Source: Cinclus cinclus (taxonomy: Eukaryota > Chordata > Aves > Passeriformes > Cinclidae). Taken from it: a stretch of DNA of 64,000 nt. Below the pieces are notes generated by a model. It saw only the letters and a program-made list of their open reading frames with translations, did not search any database and was not told the DNA's origin. The stretch spans positions 57,645,158 through 57,709,157 of the forward strand of contig NC_085049.1 in NCBI RefSeq assembly GCF_963662255.1. Direction: 5' to 3'. The translations under genes were made by a program, and so were the position numbers. This document shows, in pieces, positions 47,801 to 60,589 of this stretch (positions are counted from its first letter, which is position 1; every line of letters begins with the position of its first letter).

Positions 47801-50800
47801 TGAGCTGCTGGGCCATGCATTTTGCTGGGGGGTGCATCCTGCCACATCATTGCATCTCTGGCACCCGGATCTCTCCCAGCAGCTCGGCTTTCCTGGATGT
47901 TTCCTCCTCCCACTGCTGGGCTGTTTCCTCTGGATGAGGGTTTCTGTTTAAGCCCCGTGCTCTTCTCTGACAGTATATTGAGCTTTTTATGCTGGGTGAG
48001 GAAACTGCAGGTGGTTGTGGGGAAGCGAAGAAAAGTGGCTTTAAGCACTTTGTATATCAGCTGAGGCTTCAGCTTATGGTATTGAGCCCGCTATGACAAG
48101 AATAGTTCAAAGACAATTCTATACAGCTGCAGCTCCCTGTCTAGGGCTGGCAGGAAAAGCAGAAACCCTGTGCAGCTTGCCTGCTTGGGAAAAGCCCTCC
48201 AGGGGAATTTTTTGGCCCCAGCACTGCCCTGGGGGCAGCAGTTCTGGCAGGTCTTTGTGGCAGTTTTTCCACCAGCGTGCATCCTGTTAATATTAATTAT
48301 TTTGGCACTTAATGCTTTGGGATTGTAAATCGTCAATAAGATGAGACCCAGCTGATCTGTATGACAGCCACACTCTCTCCTTATATTGTTTTTCTGCCTC
48401 CATGGAGCCTGCCCATCTCTCTCTCATCTGTTGAGTGCACGTGTGTCCCAGGAGAGGGGTGGCTCTACTTTGATGTTTTGTCTCCTTTCCTTCCCTCTCA
48501 CCACTTTGAATTCAGAGCTGGACCTTAAGTCACCAGACTGGAAGGAATAACGGGAGAAAGGGTGGAGCTGCATTTCTGGGGTGCTTTATGAAAGCAGCAG
48601 TGGAGCCACCACAAATCTGGGTTGACGGGGATGCATAAATCCCCCTTGTCTCCTGACTGCCAGCAATGCCTGTCACCTCAGCAGGAGGTGAGGTTTGGGA
48701 GCCCCATCACGGCCTTTCGCTCTGGTTTCCCTCCCTTCCCAGGGAGCTCGGGACTGCCGGATGCTTCTGGCCAGGCCTGAAGCTGTAGCAGGCAGTGACC
48801 TCCCCTTGGCAGGACTCCTTGCTCCTGCTTGAACCAATAGCCAGAGCGCCAGGGTGGGCCGGCACATACCCGGCTCTTGCTTCCCCATAACCTTGGGTGT
48901 AACCCATGAGCAGCAGCTCAGAGAGATGAAAGCAGGGAAAGGCTTGGCCTGGCTGTACAACCAGGGAGCTGGGCTTGTGGGGCAGCTGTGGTTGGCCACT
49001 GGGCTTGTTCAGGGGATGTGGAGTGGCCATTGGCTTGCTGAGCCACCTCCTTCTCATCAGCTCCATCTCAGCTGGTGGTTGTGGCAATGTGGGGACTGCT
49101 GATGGCTTCCATAAGACTGGTGGGTCTGGTGCTGAACCTCTGGGAGATCCAACTCTGGTACCGTCACTTCTCCAACACTGTCCCTGCCTGGTTCAGCTGC
49201 TGAAGAAGGGGCAGGCTGGAAAACTGACATCCATGGGAGAAGAGGTGTTGGTTGGACTGAATTCTTTGATGGTGCAACTTCCTGGGAGCCAGCAGGGATG
49301 GGAGGAGGGACCAGCTCGAGCTTGTTTGGCTGAGGGCAAAGCTAGGGAGAGAGGTTCCACTGAGTCAGCTCTCTGGTGCTCCACCTTGGGGAGAAGATAA
49401 ACTGGTTGGGATGCTGCACCAGTGACATCAGGTTAGGAGGAGGTGCAGAGTGTGTGGAAACTTATTTGTGGCACAGGGTAATCTGGGTGAAATTTTCTTC
49501 ATCCTTATCTTCTGTAGCTGCAGCTGGGCAGAGGGCAGGCTCTGTAGTGGGAGGGAGCAGAAAGAGCTGGGTAAAAGAAAAACCCTCAGAATCTCAGAGA
49601 GGCTTGAACCTTGGAGGGAGAAGGGAGACGATCAAGCACTGACTACATCTCTACCCTGGGGCACATCGGTTAAAGTCAACGTGTTTTCACAGCTGTTGAA
49701 TTGCCTCCTGTAGGTTTTGGGTGAGAGCTGAGCTACTATGTTTTTAATAAGTGATTGGTGGTGAAGTTACCAGAGGGACGTAGCTGTGGGGCATGGATGG
49801 CCAGGGTTGGGAAAAGGCGTGTCTGGTTCTTTGTGGTTTTGCGCCATCTCTGAGGCAAGCCCCATTGGTGGTGGTGGAGCACTCCCTTCTGCCCACTCTC
49901 CTTGTCCCTGCCTCCCCCTCTCTGAATAAATACCTCTGAGGCACTTTGTGGAAACCTCTTTGCTACATATTTTTCTTTACTTTTTTTTAAACCTCTTCCC
50001 TTATCTCCTTCTTCCTCTTACAGGAATGACTGCCTGCTGCTGAGAGCTATGCCCAGCTTTCCTTTGCCCTAGGTTCGCATAACCCCATAGGTTTCCTAAA
50101 ACGCTATTCCCATTTTTGTTCTGCCACAGGGGACTCACCTTCCACCCCCTGGCCCTTTTGTGGGTCACTCCAAGATAGTTATTACCTGTTTTGTTTTCCA
50201 GCCGGATCTCCTCAATTTCAAGAAGGGATGGATGTCCATCCTGGACGAGCCAGGAGAGGTAAGCCTCAGATGAGAGTCTGCCTCTTCCCTTATCCCCTGC
50301 TGCTAGACAACCCCAGTGAGCCAGCTGATTTCCTTCCTCCTTGCTTACTGAGGTGTCTCGTGCTGGGAAAGACAGTGGGAAACTTTTGGTGGAGGTGCCT
50401 TGCTCTGTGTGTGGACACAGAGGTTCATGGAGTGCCTGTCTCCCAGCTGAGCGTTGCACGGGAGATCTGGGAGGGGGGAGGGGAAAGAGAAGGCTGAGAG
50501 GTCATAGTGCAGAGCGTCCCTTCTTGTTCCTACACTTTCCCTGGTAACTGCCTATCCATTTCCCTCCTGTCTTTTCCCTTCCTTCCCCCTGCCCAATGCA
50601 CCTGCAGTGGAAGAAACATTGGTTCGTGCTGACCGACTCGAGCCTGAGGTATTACCGGGACTCGAACGCAGAGGAGGTAAGCGTGGCCAGCCTTTTCCAG
50701 CCCTTTCTTCTTTCCTGGCCAGGGGGGAGAGTAGCACAGCTCTGGCATGACCAGGGACAAGCACCGTGTCTTCCTGAAGGATGTCAGGGGTGCCAAGCTG

Positions 50801-53800
50801 CTCTTTGCCAAGGGGTGATGAAGAGGATGAAGGCAGGGTGGCAAGGTCTGGGGGAACTGTCAGTGGTGGGAGGTGGGGAGAAGGGCTGGTCCTGTGGCTG
50901 GGTATCTGGGATGTTCTCCATCCATGATGCTGGCAGCCCTTGGGTTAGAAGAGGCCATGCTGTGCTGGGGAACTGAGCCTGGCTCCCAGGGAATTGTGGG
51001 ATGAAGGCAGAGCTTTTTCAAAGCTGGCTGAGCGCTGATGTCCTAGCGGGTGGCTGTGCTTGCAGGCTGATGACCTTGATGGAGAAATCGACCTCCGGTC
51101 CTGCACGGATGTGACAGAGTTTGCGGTGCAGCGCAACTACGGCTTCCAGATACACGTGAGTGTCCAGCGCCATGCGTACGGAGCGGCAGCGCCGAGGGAC
51201 ACGGGCTGGGCATGTGTGCTCCCTCCTTGTGTCCAGATGCTGAGAGGCAACTGATACAGATCTTCTGCCAGCGTGGTGGCCCAAGGCTGTTTTTTTAACA
51301 TATGGGTGACAGTGCTCTGGGGCATGAGAGCTGCCTGCCTGCAAAGGAAGGAAGGAGGAGGAGGAGGCTTTGCAGGGCTGCCTGAAGGCTGTACTGGAGG
51401 CAGACCAGGAGCCAAGCTAAATGCCAGGAGTGTCTAAATGACATGTTGGCCAAGGCAGCTTTTCCACAGCTGCAGGAGGCAGGTGGTGAACATTGCAGAT
51501 CTTGATGTAACCTGGCTGACTGTGCTCTGAGTGACAGCCTGTGCCCTGGGTCCAGCCCCAGTACAGTTCTGTCCTTAGCTATTTGTTGTAGCAGCAGGAG
51601 GTGGCTGCTAAGGCAGCATGAGAAATGGTATTTCTGTGTATGTTCAGGGATGGGCACTTCATGGTCTGGATTTCCCTGTGCCCTGCTACTGTACACCAGT
51701 GCTGGCACCTGATTCCCAGCACCTGAATAGCTGGATTGCACCAGTGCATGTTTGGCTCACTGTGCCAGCAAAGTTTCTTTTGCCTTTTCCTGGAGATGGT
51801 CTCATGAAGGATCCCCCTCAAACAAACACCACTCCCACCTCTCCTCTCCCACCCCTCCACTGTTCCCAAGAGCCTGATACAGAGAGTGGACTTTCTAACA
51901 GCCAAGAACTGGTGTATGCGAGTGGCTGAGGGTCTCAGGGAGCAAGAGGGAGCTGCTGCACATCCACTGGATGCTGAGAGGGCCTCTGTCACCTCCCTGT
52001 TGCAGACAAAGGATGCCGTTTACACCCTGTCAGCGATGACCTCTGGCATCAGGCGCAACTGGATCGAGGCCCTGAGGAAGAATGTGCGCCCAGTCAGTGC
52101 TCCAGACGTCACCAAGTAAGAGCTGCCCAGTGCTGCTTGTCCTCTTCTCCCTTGCTGTCCCTCTACCCTGACTGGCAGGGCAAGGAAGGCCCTTCTGGAA
52201 ATCTCACCACTCCCAGATCAGCCCTGCCCTCTGCTCCTTCTGAAAATTGTTTAGTTACACCAGCCAGGGACGGGGGTTGGGGACCTGATGGCTCCCTTTG
52301 TTGTACCTTGCTTTTTGCCTCACCACATAAGTTTAGATTGGTTTCTCCACCAGCACAAGCTGGAACCAGGGTGGATCCTTGCTGCCTGGTGGAGAAATCC
52401 ATTTCCCTGAGGGATGGGATGCTACAGGCCCAGCTCTGCACTCAGGGTGGGGTTTTGTAAGGCTGGGCTGAATGAAGGTCTGAGCCTTGAACAGTTGGCA
52501 GTGCCTCTGCTGGCATCCTTTCCCACATGGTGCCTCTCCTTCACCAGTTCCTGCTCTGCTTTCAGACTCCCAGACTGTGACAAGGAGAACTTCCGTAACT
52601 CTGTTCCCCAGAAAGGCTCACTCCGGATGGAGGAGCCGCAGCGCCCGGGCTCAAGCTCCGAGGGGAACTCAAAGGGCAGTCACTGGAAGGCGGATGGGCA
52701 GCGCCATGCCTTTGACTATGTGGAGCTGTCTCCCTTGCCACAAGACCCTGGAAATCAGGGGTCCCTGCAGAGGACGAAAGGCAGCCTGAGGATCTCCGAC
52801 CGGACTCCCAAATATGAGGAGCTGGAGCGGGATCTGGCCATCCGTTCAGAGGAGAGGCAGAAATGGTTCGAGACCCCCGATGGCAGGGTCCCAAACAGCG
52901 ATGGCCCAGCAGGAGACCCCTCCCGCAAGGCTGGGGAGCAGGACCTCCCCACTCCTCCGCTTTCGGAGGATCAACGGATTCGTCTGAATGAGGAGATAGA
53001 GAAGAAGTGGCTGGAGCTGGAGCGCCTGCCCTTGAAGGACTTGCGGCGGGTGCCCTTGACAACACTGCTGAACCAGAGCAAGGGGGGCCAGGGAGACACC
53101 AATGAGGCGCTGAAAAAGGAGGTAAGAGCATCCCTCCTCTCTGAAACTGGGATTCGGGTGGCCCCTTAATGTGGTACTTTGCTCCAGGAAGCTCTGCAGA
53201 AGAGCAAGGCAGAGATGCAGGGAGATGTTTGTTCTTTGTGGCTCGTCGAGTGCATGGAAGCTTTTTGGAACCTTGTAATACAAGTCTAGAGGCCAGCCCT
53301 CACACACGTGCAGAGGTCCCCAGAGTGTGTTTTGGTCCAGGATAATTTATTTATTTGGTGGTACTGCTTGTGTGGAATCTGTGTTTCCTGGAAGTACATT
53401 CACAGCCTTTCTTCTCTGGCTATTCCCAAGCCTGCAAGCACTTCACCTGCCAGCCTTTGAAAGAAGCCATGCGGTGGTGGTTTTCTCCAGCATGGATCCA
53501 CCTCTGAAAGCCGGGATGTCTCCTCCTTTCCTTACTGGCACTAACCAGGCTGGGGCTGGCTTTGCCATTTTGGTCTCTTGGCAGGCTGCTGGGCAAGCAG
53601 AGGCCTCTTCTGGCCATGTATTGTCCTCCCCATCCCTAAGCCTAGGGTTTGGATGTAGCACATTGGTCAGGCGACTTTTCCACCCTTGGCTGAAGATATT
53701 TCTCTGTCCTCCCTGGCACAGATCCAGTCACTGCGGGCACAGCTGGAGTCCTGCCGGGCCAGAAATGAGAGCCTTAGGGAGGCAGCAAAGTCCCAGGGGG

Positions 53801-56800
53801 ACAGCCACGTGCCCCGAGGCTACATCTCACAGGTGAGTAGAGTGCTGGACCCTGAGCTGGGGAGGTCACTCCAAGTACCAAATTGGAAAATGCTGGCATG
53901 CAGTTTATTGTGGAGCAGGTATTGCTAATCATTGGGTTGCCATGGCGACCCTAACTGGGCCCATTTTTAATCAATGTTAATTACATAAAGGCTGGTCCAC
54001 GTTTCCTGGCCTTAAAGGGGCCAGGGTTATAAAGGGAGAGAAGGATAATTTGGGGAGAGCTTCAGGATCTGTGTCCCACTTAGCATGTGGCCACAATGCT
54101 GTCCTGGGCCCTGGGGGTGAGCCATCCCCCAGCTCAGGAGTGGGTCAGCAGCTTCCTGCTGAGCCTCTGGTAATTCCCTGGTGGTTTGCTGCTCACCACA
54201 TGTGGCTCTTGCTAACTGGGGTTCCCGTGAGTCTTGTTAAAAGCAGTCAGTCTATCAGTCCCTGGGGACAGCCCAAGCCCTGAAGGTCATTTTGACAGCA
54301 CAGCCCATTCATTTGCTGGGACAGCACGTGAGAGAGCCAGCAAAGCAGAATTTACTCGTGCTTCATCCTCTCACTTCTCTTTGTTTATTTATTTTCCCCT
54401 CTCATGGAGTTGTCCAAAGCAAGCAGGGTCACGTCCCGCAGAGATTTCCTGTGTGGAGGCTGCTGTTCAACCATACAGTGGGGTTTTCAGGATGAGCCTT
54501 ACGCATTGGAAGATACCAGGGCAGAGGGGGTTGGCAGGGCAGGAAGCTGGGGCTGGTGAAGTCTGTTCCACAGAGCTGGCTGTACCTAGCACAGATAAAG
54601 AAACCCACAAGCCCTGTAGCACCCAGCCCAGACAGTCTCTGTGTTGTCGTGATTTAGTATTTACAGTTTACAGGCCTCTTTATGGTAAAAAAAAAAGGCA
54701 AAAGTGGGGGGGGGGAATTACTTATCTTCCTAGTAACTTGGCTCAAAAAGTCAGCATTTCACATCTGAGGCCAAAGTTGGCCTTTCCCCAAAGGATTCAC
54801 TCTCTGTGTCTGCCAAGGGTTGCAGCTAGTCTGTGGATAGATCACCAAATTGATTCTTCACTTTTTCCTCTGTTGTTCTGTGAAGCTTCCCTCATCACAG
54901 CAGAGAGGAGTAGCCAGGAAGGGTTTGCATGCACACAACATGTTCCAGTGTCTTTTGTATGAGCCCTAGTCCTTAGTGGGGAAGGAATGGGATGTCAAGG
55001 AGCTGTTGGGGGATGTGATTACTTCCTAGGTCTCTGCTGATGTCTTTGAGGCCCAGGCTATTAATCATAACAGTTTGTTGGTGAGCAAATCCTTCCTGCA
55101 AGGCTCAGGGAGGTGCTGCCAGCATCTAGAGGGGGAGCAAAGACAAGGTGGGAACCTCTTTTCTTTGCTCTAACTCGAGTTAACTATAGCACTCAGCATA
55201 GAAAGAACCATCCCCTTGGTCTCAGAGCCATCAGAAAGGAGGGAGAGCTGTGTGAGGAGGATCCCTAACCACTAGGCTGTGGGGAGGGCTCTTTGGCAGC
55301 CTCTATCATGTCACAAGGTAGTGCAGGGTGTCATTTTTCAGGAGAGGAGGCTCGGTTTTCATTGATTCCAAGGGATGCTACTTCATTTAAGAGGCAGATA
55401 CTGAGATGCAGTTCCCACAGTTGATCTCTTCCAGCCAGGCGGTGCAGCCTGGTGTAGGGTTGGGACTGTGGTATCAGGCATGCTATTCCCAGCTCTTGAA
55501 CCAAGAAGGATGTTCCTGTCTTCCTACTTTAGTTTTAAGAGCTAGAGGACTATTCATCCTCTGTAAAGCACAAAGGAGGGTTGCAAAATGTGTGTCCCTG
55601 TCAAATAGTTGTGTTCAGTGATTGAAGTGCCGCCTCACTTTCAGAAGGAAAGGACCCTCCTGAGAAATAGTCTCACTACTTTCAAAATGTCCCTGGACTT
55701 GCAGCCAGGTGCCTGTCCTGCCCCAAGCCCTCCCTTCTTCTCTCCTGGTCTCTCACACCTCCTTTCCTCCTCACAACAGGAGGCCTGTGAGCGCAGCCTG
55801 GCTGAGATGGAGTCATCCCACCAGCAAGTGATGGAGGAGCTGCAGAGGCACCACCAGCGGGAGCTGGAGCGCCTGCGGCAGGAGAAGGAGCGGCTGCTGG
55901 CAGAGGAGGCGGCAGCAACGGCAGCAGGTAGAAGCAAACACCAAGATGGGTCCCTCCTGCCTCTCTCCAGAGTCTCTTGCCAGAAGCCAGTCGTCCCAGG
56001 CATCTAGAGCCACACTGTTGACTGTACTGGTGTGAGGCTGGCGTTCCTTGGAGCACGAGCTTTGGGGCTTCTCGCTCCTATTGTGCTGGTGGAGATGGGG
56101 TGGTAAAGATACTGAAGGAAATGGGGTCATGCCTCTGTGGATGGATGGGAGGGGACCAGCACTTCCTTGTAGGTGAGCAAGGCAGAAGTAGTAGAGAGCT
56201 GCCACAGTTAGCACTCCTGTGTTAGTCCCCTTGGCAGCATGATGATCCTGGAGTGTGGAGATGGTGGGGAATACCCTGAGGGGAGAAGGGAAAGAGGGGC
56301 AATCTGCAGAGATGGATCTGGGAGCATGCAGTGGCGTGAGTTTAGGCAGTTTTCCAGTGTGTTTTCCACGAAGCTGGCACAGCCTGATCCCCCATTTCTC
56401 ATTGTCCCCCTCTGCAGCCATTGAGGCACTGAAGAAAGCCCACCGGGAGGAAATGAATAAGGAGCTGGGCAGGACACGGAGCTTCCAGCAATGCAGCTCG
56501 CTCCCAGAAGCTCTCCAGAAGCAGCACCAGTAAGAAAGCATCCCTCTCACTGCCCTTATCCAATGATGCCGCCTTGTGCCACTGTCACCACACCACATCT
56601 ACAGCTCTAGCCCTGAGCTTTTCCTCCTGCCACTTCCCCAGCTCTCTCCTCAGGGCAAGTGGGTCCCCAGTAGTGGCTTCCAGGACTGCTGCAGCTGTAG
56701 GGCAGGGAGGTTTGTCCCCTGCTTGGTTCTTTGTCCTATAGCACCTCCCTCATACTTACAGCTATTTCCCATGTATTTTCTCTATGGAAGGCTTCTCCAT

Positions 56801-58992
56801 TTCTTCTGCATGGCTTGAAGCTCCAGGAAGCACCACGCTCACATGCAGTTCAGGTTCACAGGGAACATTGTCTTGTGCTGATGACTGATGTGGGCAGAGG
56901 CAGGCCATGGCAGGGAGGAAGGCAATGCCAGGGGCCAGGAGGTGGCAAGTGTTCTGGGGCAGTGATGAGCTGGTGCCTCTTTGGCAGGTTGGACATGGAG
57001 TCGCTGAAGCGGGAGCTGCAGGTGCTTTCTGAGCAGTATTCCCAAAAGTGCCTGGAAATTGGCGAGCTCACCCAGAAGGCAGAAGAGCGGGAGCAGATAC
57101 TGGAGCGCAGTCAGCGGGAGGGGAAGGACCTCCTCCAGAAAAATCAGGCAAGAGAAAGGCTTTCCTGCCAGCAGAGAGGAGCCTTGGAGCATGTTCCTCC
57201 CTCACACAGCCCAGCCCCTCTGTTAAAATTCCCCTATTCATATTTCTTCCCTTATGAGATTTTATCGTCAGAAAGAAAAAGATTAATAGAGGCTGTCTTA
57301 ACTGTGGCGTTAAATACGGTGGGTGAGTGCATTGTGCTGGATGTAGGTGTTGCCGTTGCCTATGGATGTGGGGTTACAGCATCGTCTCTAAGCTGAACAA
57401 GGGCTGCCATAAAGATGAAATGGTCAGGACAGTAAGAGATCTGTGCCATGGCTACTCTGACATCCTTTGGCTTTGCCTGCAGGAGCTGCAGACCCGCCTC
57501 TCGGATGAGATCGGGAAGCTGCGAAGCTTTATTTCATCACGGGGCTCTGGGGACCGCGCTTCACACAACAATGAACGGAGTTCCTGCGAGTTGGAGGTAC
57601 TGGGGTTCCCCTGGCTGCCTCCATCCCCGCCCCTCCCAGGGGTCTTCTCCTCTTGATAGCTTTGGCTCTGAGCAAGGGGGAGGGGGTGATGAGTGGAGCG
57701 GTGCAGGAAGCAGAATGCAAGCCTCTCCTCCGCTGCTTTCTCAGGCTGCTTGTGCCGTTTCCTGCCCCAGCCCTTCTGGCCCTTCCTTCCTTTTCCACCG
57801 CCACGCTTGCGCCAGGGCCTGCCAGCCTTTCCGAGGCGGTGGCTCTTGAGTCACCTCTGGTTCCTCTGCTCCTTCTCTGGCCCAGGTGCTGCTGCGGGTG
57901 AAGGAGAACGAGCTCCAGTACGTAAAGAAGGAGGTGCAGTGCCTCCGGGAGGAGCTGCAAATGATGCAAAAGGTCAGTGTTTTCTGGGAGCAATTGGAAA
58001 AGAGCAGGAGAGGGAAGGGAGGGAAGCAGCAGGGCTGCATATCAGCAGGGTTTGGCTGGGTTTGATGGGATGCCCAAGGCAAACCCTCTAGTCACATGTG
58101 CTGGTTGTCCTTGCTGACTGCAGAGCACATGGCAGCACAGACTGGCATAGACTGACCTTGAACTAGAGAAGAGTCACAGACACTTAGCCCCTGCTTTCCC
58201 CAGATGTGTGCACACATAAGCACGGACAAGACAGGCCTCCTTCTGCAAGTGGGAAACCTGGATGAAGGCTGCCTGGCATTCTGCTTCCTCTAGTTGTCCT
58301 CTCTCCGAATGGATATTTCCTTGGCACTGTTTCTGGGTGTGCTGCTCCCTCCGCTGGCAGCAGCTCCTTCAGAGGAATTTTCAAAAGCCCCTGCCAAGGG
58401 GCAACCCAAAAGAGGTTTTGGAATTCAGTGATGCTCCAGGAATTTATAAATTACTCACATAAGTTTTTGGCCATATAAACAGCTGCACCCAGCTCTCTCA
58501 GGGGCCTGCATTCCTGGTGGGGTTATGTTTCCCAATGACTGCCCCACATGCACACAAGCTGTGGTAAAGCCCACGTCACCTCCTCAGTCTGATGCTGCAG
58601 ATCCCTGCTGCTGTGGGACCAGTGTCCCTACGTTCTTCCCTGGCCTGGTGTTTGCAAAATGATACCTCCATACTCCTCTTCTGAATGGTTTCTGCCTGCC
58701 CAGATTGGGATGGGCTTCAAATCCAGGGCTAGCTCTCTCCATCTCACCTACTGGCTCTTCTGCTGGGCTCACCTTATTGCCACCCTCCCTAAAATCAGCC
58801 CTGCAACCTGCCTGACCCCTCTCCCTCCCTTGGCAGGACAAGAGATTTGCCTCAGGGAAATACCAAGATGTCTATGCTGAGCTGAATCACATTAAGGTGC
58901 GCTCGGAGCGAGAGATCGAGCAGCTGAAGGAGCACCTGCGCCTGGCCATGGCAGCTCTGCAGGAGAAGGAGTCACTGTGCAACAGCAAGTAA
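38872..58992 (+). CDS. TRIOBP: TRIOBP, long form (TRIO and F-actin binding protein)
   Basis: Long-form exons before the shared 3' part: 38872-38985, 40311-40444, 40830-40941, 41474-41592, 41992-42432, 43164-43296, 43650-44633 and 44906-45001. All phases agree, and the last can join the PH-domain exon at 50202. This gives about 711 N-terminal residues plus 589 shared with the short form. The first exon (FEAN, then CQHCF) resembles the human long-form start; the 41992 exon ends with YTVLADLP and [12 protein letters not shown], as in human. Human long forms bundle actin and build stereocilia rootlets in the inner ear. Confidence is high for the exons at 41992, 43164 and 43650, moderate for 38872, 40311, 40830 and 44906, and low for 41474. 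Extra exons between 45001 and 50202 may be missing. The big R1/R2 repeat exon of human is not seen. Confidence 0.75.
46110..46561 (+). promoter_or_regulatory. internal CpG-island promoter of the short TRIOBP form (Tara)
   Basis: Strongly CpG-rich DNA from about 46100 to 46800, with two inverted CCAAT boxes (ATTGG at 46216-46220 and 46254-46258) placed 38 bases apart, then a pyrimidine/purine tract and a GC-rich leader up to the start codon at 46562. No TATA box. This matches the known use of a separate promoter for the short Tara isoform in mammals. The start site is inferred. Confidence 0.75.
46353..46389. repeat. T-run/A-run inverted repeat in the Tara leader
   Basis: T12-CTTC, a five-base loop CTTTT, then GAAG-A12: a perfect 16-bp stem. 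The T-run itself extends four bases further 5'. Purine-rich DNA follows. If transcribed in the leader it would form a stable A/U-rich hairpin about 170 bases before the start codon. Confidence 0.85.
46562..58992 (+). CDS. TRIOBP: TRIOBP, short form (Tara)
   Basis: Thirteen exons: 46562-46567 (Met-Thr), 50202-50258, 50608-50676, 51066-51155, 52006-52115, 52566-53121, 53722-53832, 55780-55927, 56418-56529, 56988-57147, 57483-57596, 57886-57972 and 58837-58992. They give 591 residues; human Tara has 593. Tara binds F-actin and the Rho/Rac exchange factor TRIO and stabilises stress fibres. A PH domain covers about 10-112 ([20 protein letters not shown], then [10 protein letters not shown]). A proline/serine-rich linker holds the DYVELSPL motif. 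The C-terminal half is coiled coil from about residue 330, with [19 protein letters not shown] and [20 protein letters not shown] as near-identical blocks. Phases agree at every junction. Exon 56988-57147 ends in a GC donor. The two-codon first exon is shared with mammals and fixes the start. Confidence 0.95.
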
Positions 58993-60500
58993 TGGTGAGC
59001 CTGGGGGTTCTGGGGCATCCCCTGTGGGTGCAGGTGGTTGAAACTGACTGCTGCAGCAGCGTGGAAGGTGCCACTTTCTCTTGCTCCACTCAGTTCTGAA
59101 ACTTTCAGGCTTAAACTCATCCTTCTCTGCTTCGTGCATCCTCTTGGCCGGCACTGCTAGCTCTCCTTTGTCCCTGATGTTCTCCCGAGAGCCCCAGATC
59201 CCTTTTCATGGTGCTGTTGATGCAGCCAGCACCAGTTGCTGCTCAGCCAGGCTGCTTTTGGGAGCCAGGCAAATGCTGGCCTTTGCCTCGTGGCTGGGGT
59301 GACAGCGTGGGTAGTTACACATTCCCTGTGTAACTGTGTAGGCAGTGTTTCTTCACCTTTGAAGTGGTTTCCCTGTTGCAGCATGATAATTTTAGGTCTG
59401 TGTCAAAGCAGGTCTGACTAGACCCAGCCTTTCTCGCACGCTCACCTGCAGGCATCTCTGCCACAGATGGGGGGGAGCAGTGTGACAGGAACAAGGGCAT
59501 CCTATTGTCCAGGGTGCTTCTGCTGCTTGCTTGGACTGGGCTCACCCTGCTCCACCAGTGCTTGCTGATGAGTGCTGAGATGAGTGGGTCTGTAGCAGGG
59601 CACCAGACGGCCATCTCCACAGGGAGCTGAAGGGATGGCATTTCTGCGCTCTCTGGAATCTTTCTAAACCGTTTCTGGTTTTGTCTCTCTCTAGGTCTGC
59701 TCTACGTTTGTTATCTGTTCTTGTTTTGTATTTGCTCCATTCCTCACTTGTGGGGAGAGGGAGGTTGAATCCCCATCCATTACCACCTTGGTGAGGAATC
59801 CCACACACCCCCAACCTCCTCACTCCACTCCCAAAGCTTTTTTGATGAACCCTTTTCGCCTGCATACCTGAGCACGTTGTTTGGACTGGCTCCTTACATG
59901 CACCTTCTTCAGGATTTTATATGTGAAAATTATATTTTATAGAGGATTTTTTTTTTTCCCCATGGAAAGGAGGGGAGGAGGAGGAGGAAAACTTTTACTT
60001 ACATCACCAGCATTTTTCTAACCTGAAAAAGAGGACCTGGTTTTTCCCCCTTTCCTAGCCCCGTTTCTCCTGGCCACACACAGCCACCTTTGGCACATAT
60101 TTCCTCTCTTCCAAATGTCTCCACTGTCCCCCTGGGATGTACAGCAAGGACCATGCTCCCCCTCCCCGTGCCACCCCCAGGGACCTGCAGAGAAGACACG
60201 CAAGCCATAGGAGGGAGCTGCTGGGGCAACCTGCCATGGATGTGCTTGCCTGAGACGGTTGAAAGAGGACACCGTGGCAAGAGTCTGCATGACCGAGCTC
60301 TCTCTCTGTGACTGCCCTTTTGGCTCCTGCAAGAACCTGAATTGGCAGGAGCCCAGAGCCACGGGGCTTCTCCTTTCTGGGGAAGAGGAGCTGTGAGGCT
60401 GCTACTGCACCTGCCCGAGCCAACCTCCCCAAGGTAGCAGCTGCTGCTGCTCCGCTGTGCCCTTCAACTTTTAACTTAATAAAATCTTCCCCTTTTGCTG
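58993..60500 (+). other. TRIOBP: TRIOBP 3' untranslated region, probably spliced
   Basis: A strong donor (GTGAGC) follows the stop codon by two bases at 58995, and an acceptor with a good pyrimidine tract (TTTTGTCTCTCTCTAG) ends at 59694. The last exon would then run from 59695 to just past the poly(A) signal at 60478. Since the stop lies almost at the junction, this arrangement should not trigger nonsense-mediated decay. An unspliced 3' region cannot be excluded. Confidence 0.6.
60478..60483 (+). terminator. poly(A) signal of TRIOBP
   Basis: Canonical AATAAA at the end of a stretch without other gene signals, about 1.5 kb after the TRIOBP stop. A T/GT-rich element and a long GT repeat follow downstream, as is common at cleavage sites. 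Confidence 0.8.
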
Positions 60501-60559
60501 AGAAAAATGTGTTCCTTGAGAAGAAGGCTTGCCATGTGGCCCTAATCCAGTGGTGAGGG

Positions 60560-60588
60560 GTGTGTGTATGTGTGTGTGTGTGTGTGTG
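60560..60588. repeat. (GT)n microsatellite
   Basis: About fourteen GT units with one A interruption, some 80 bases after the TRIOBP poly(A) signal. It may act as the GU-rich downstream element, but a simple repeat needs no function. Confidence 0.9.
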
Positions 60589-60589
60589 A

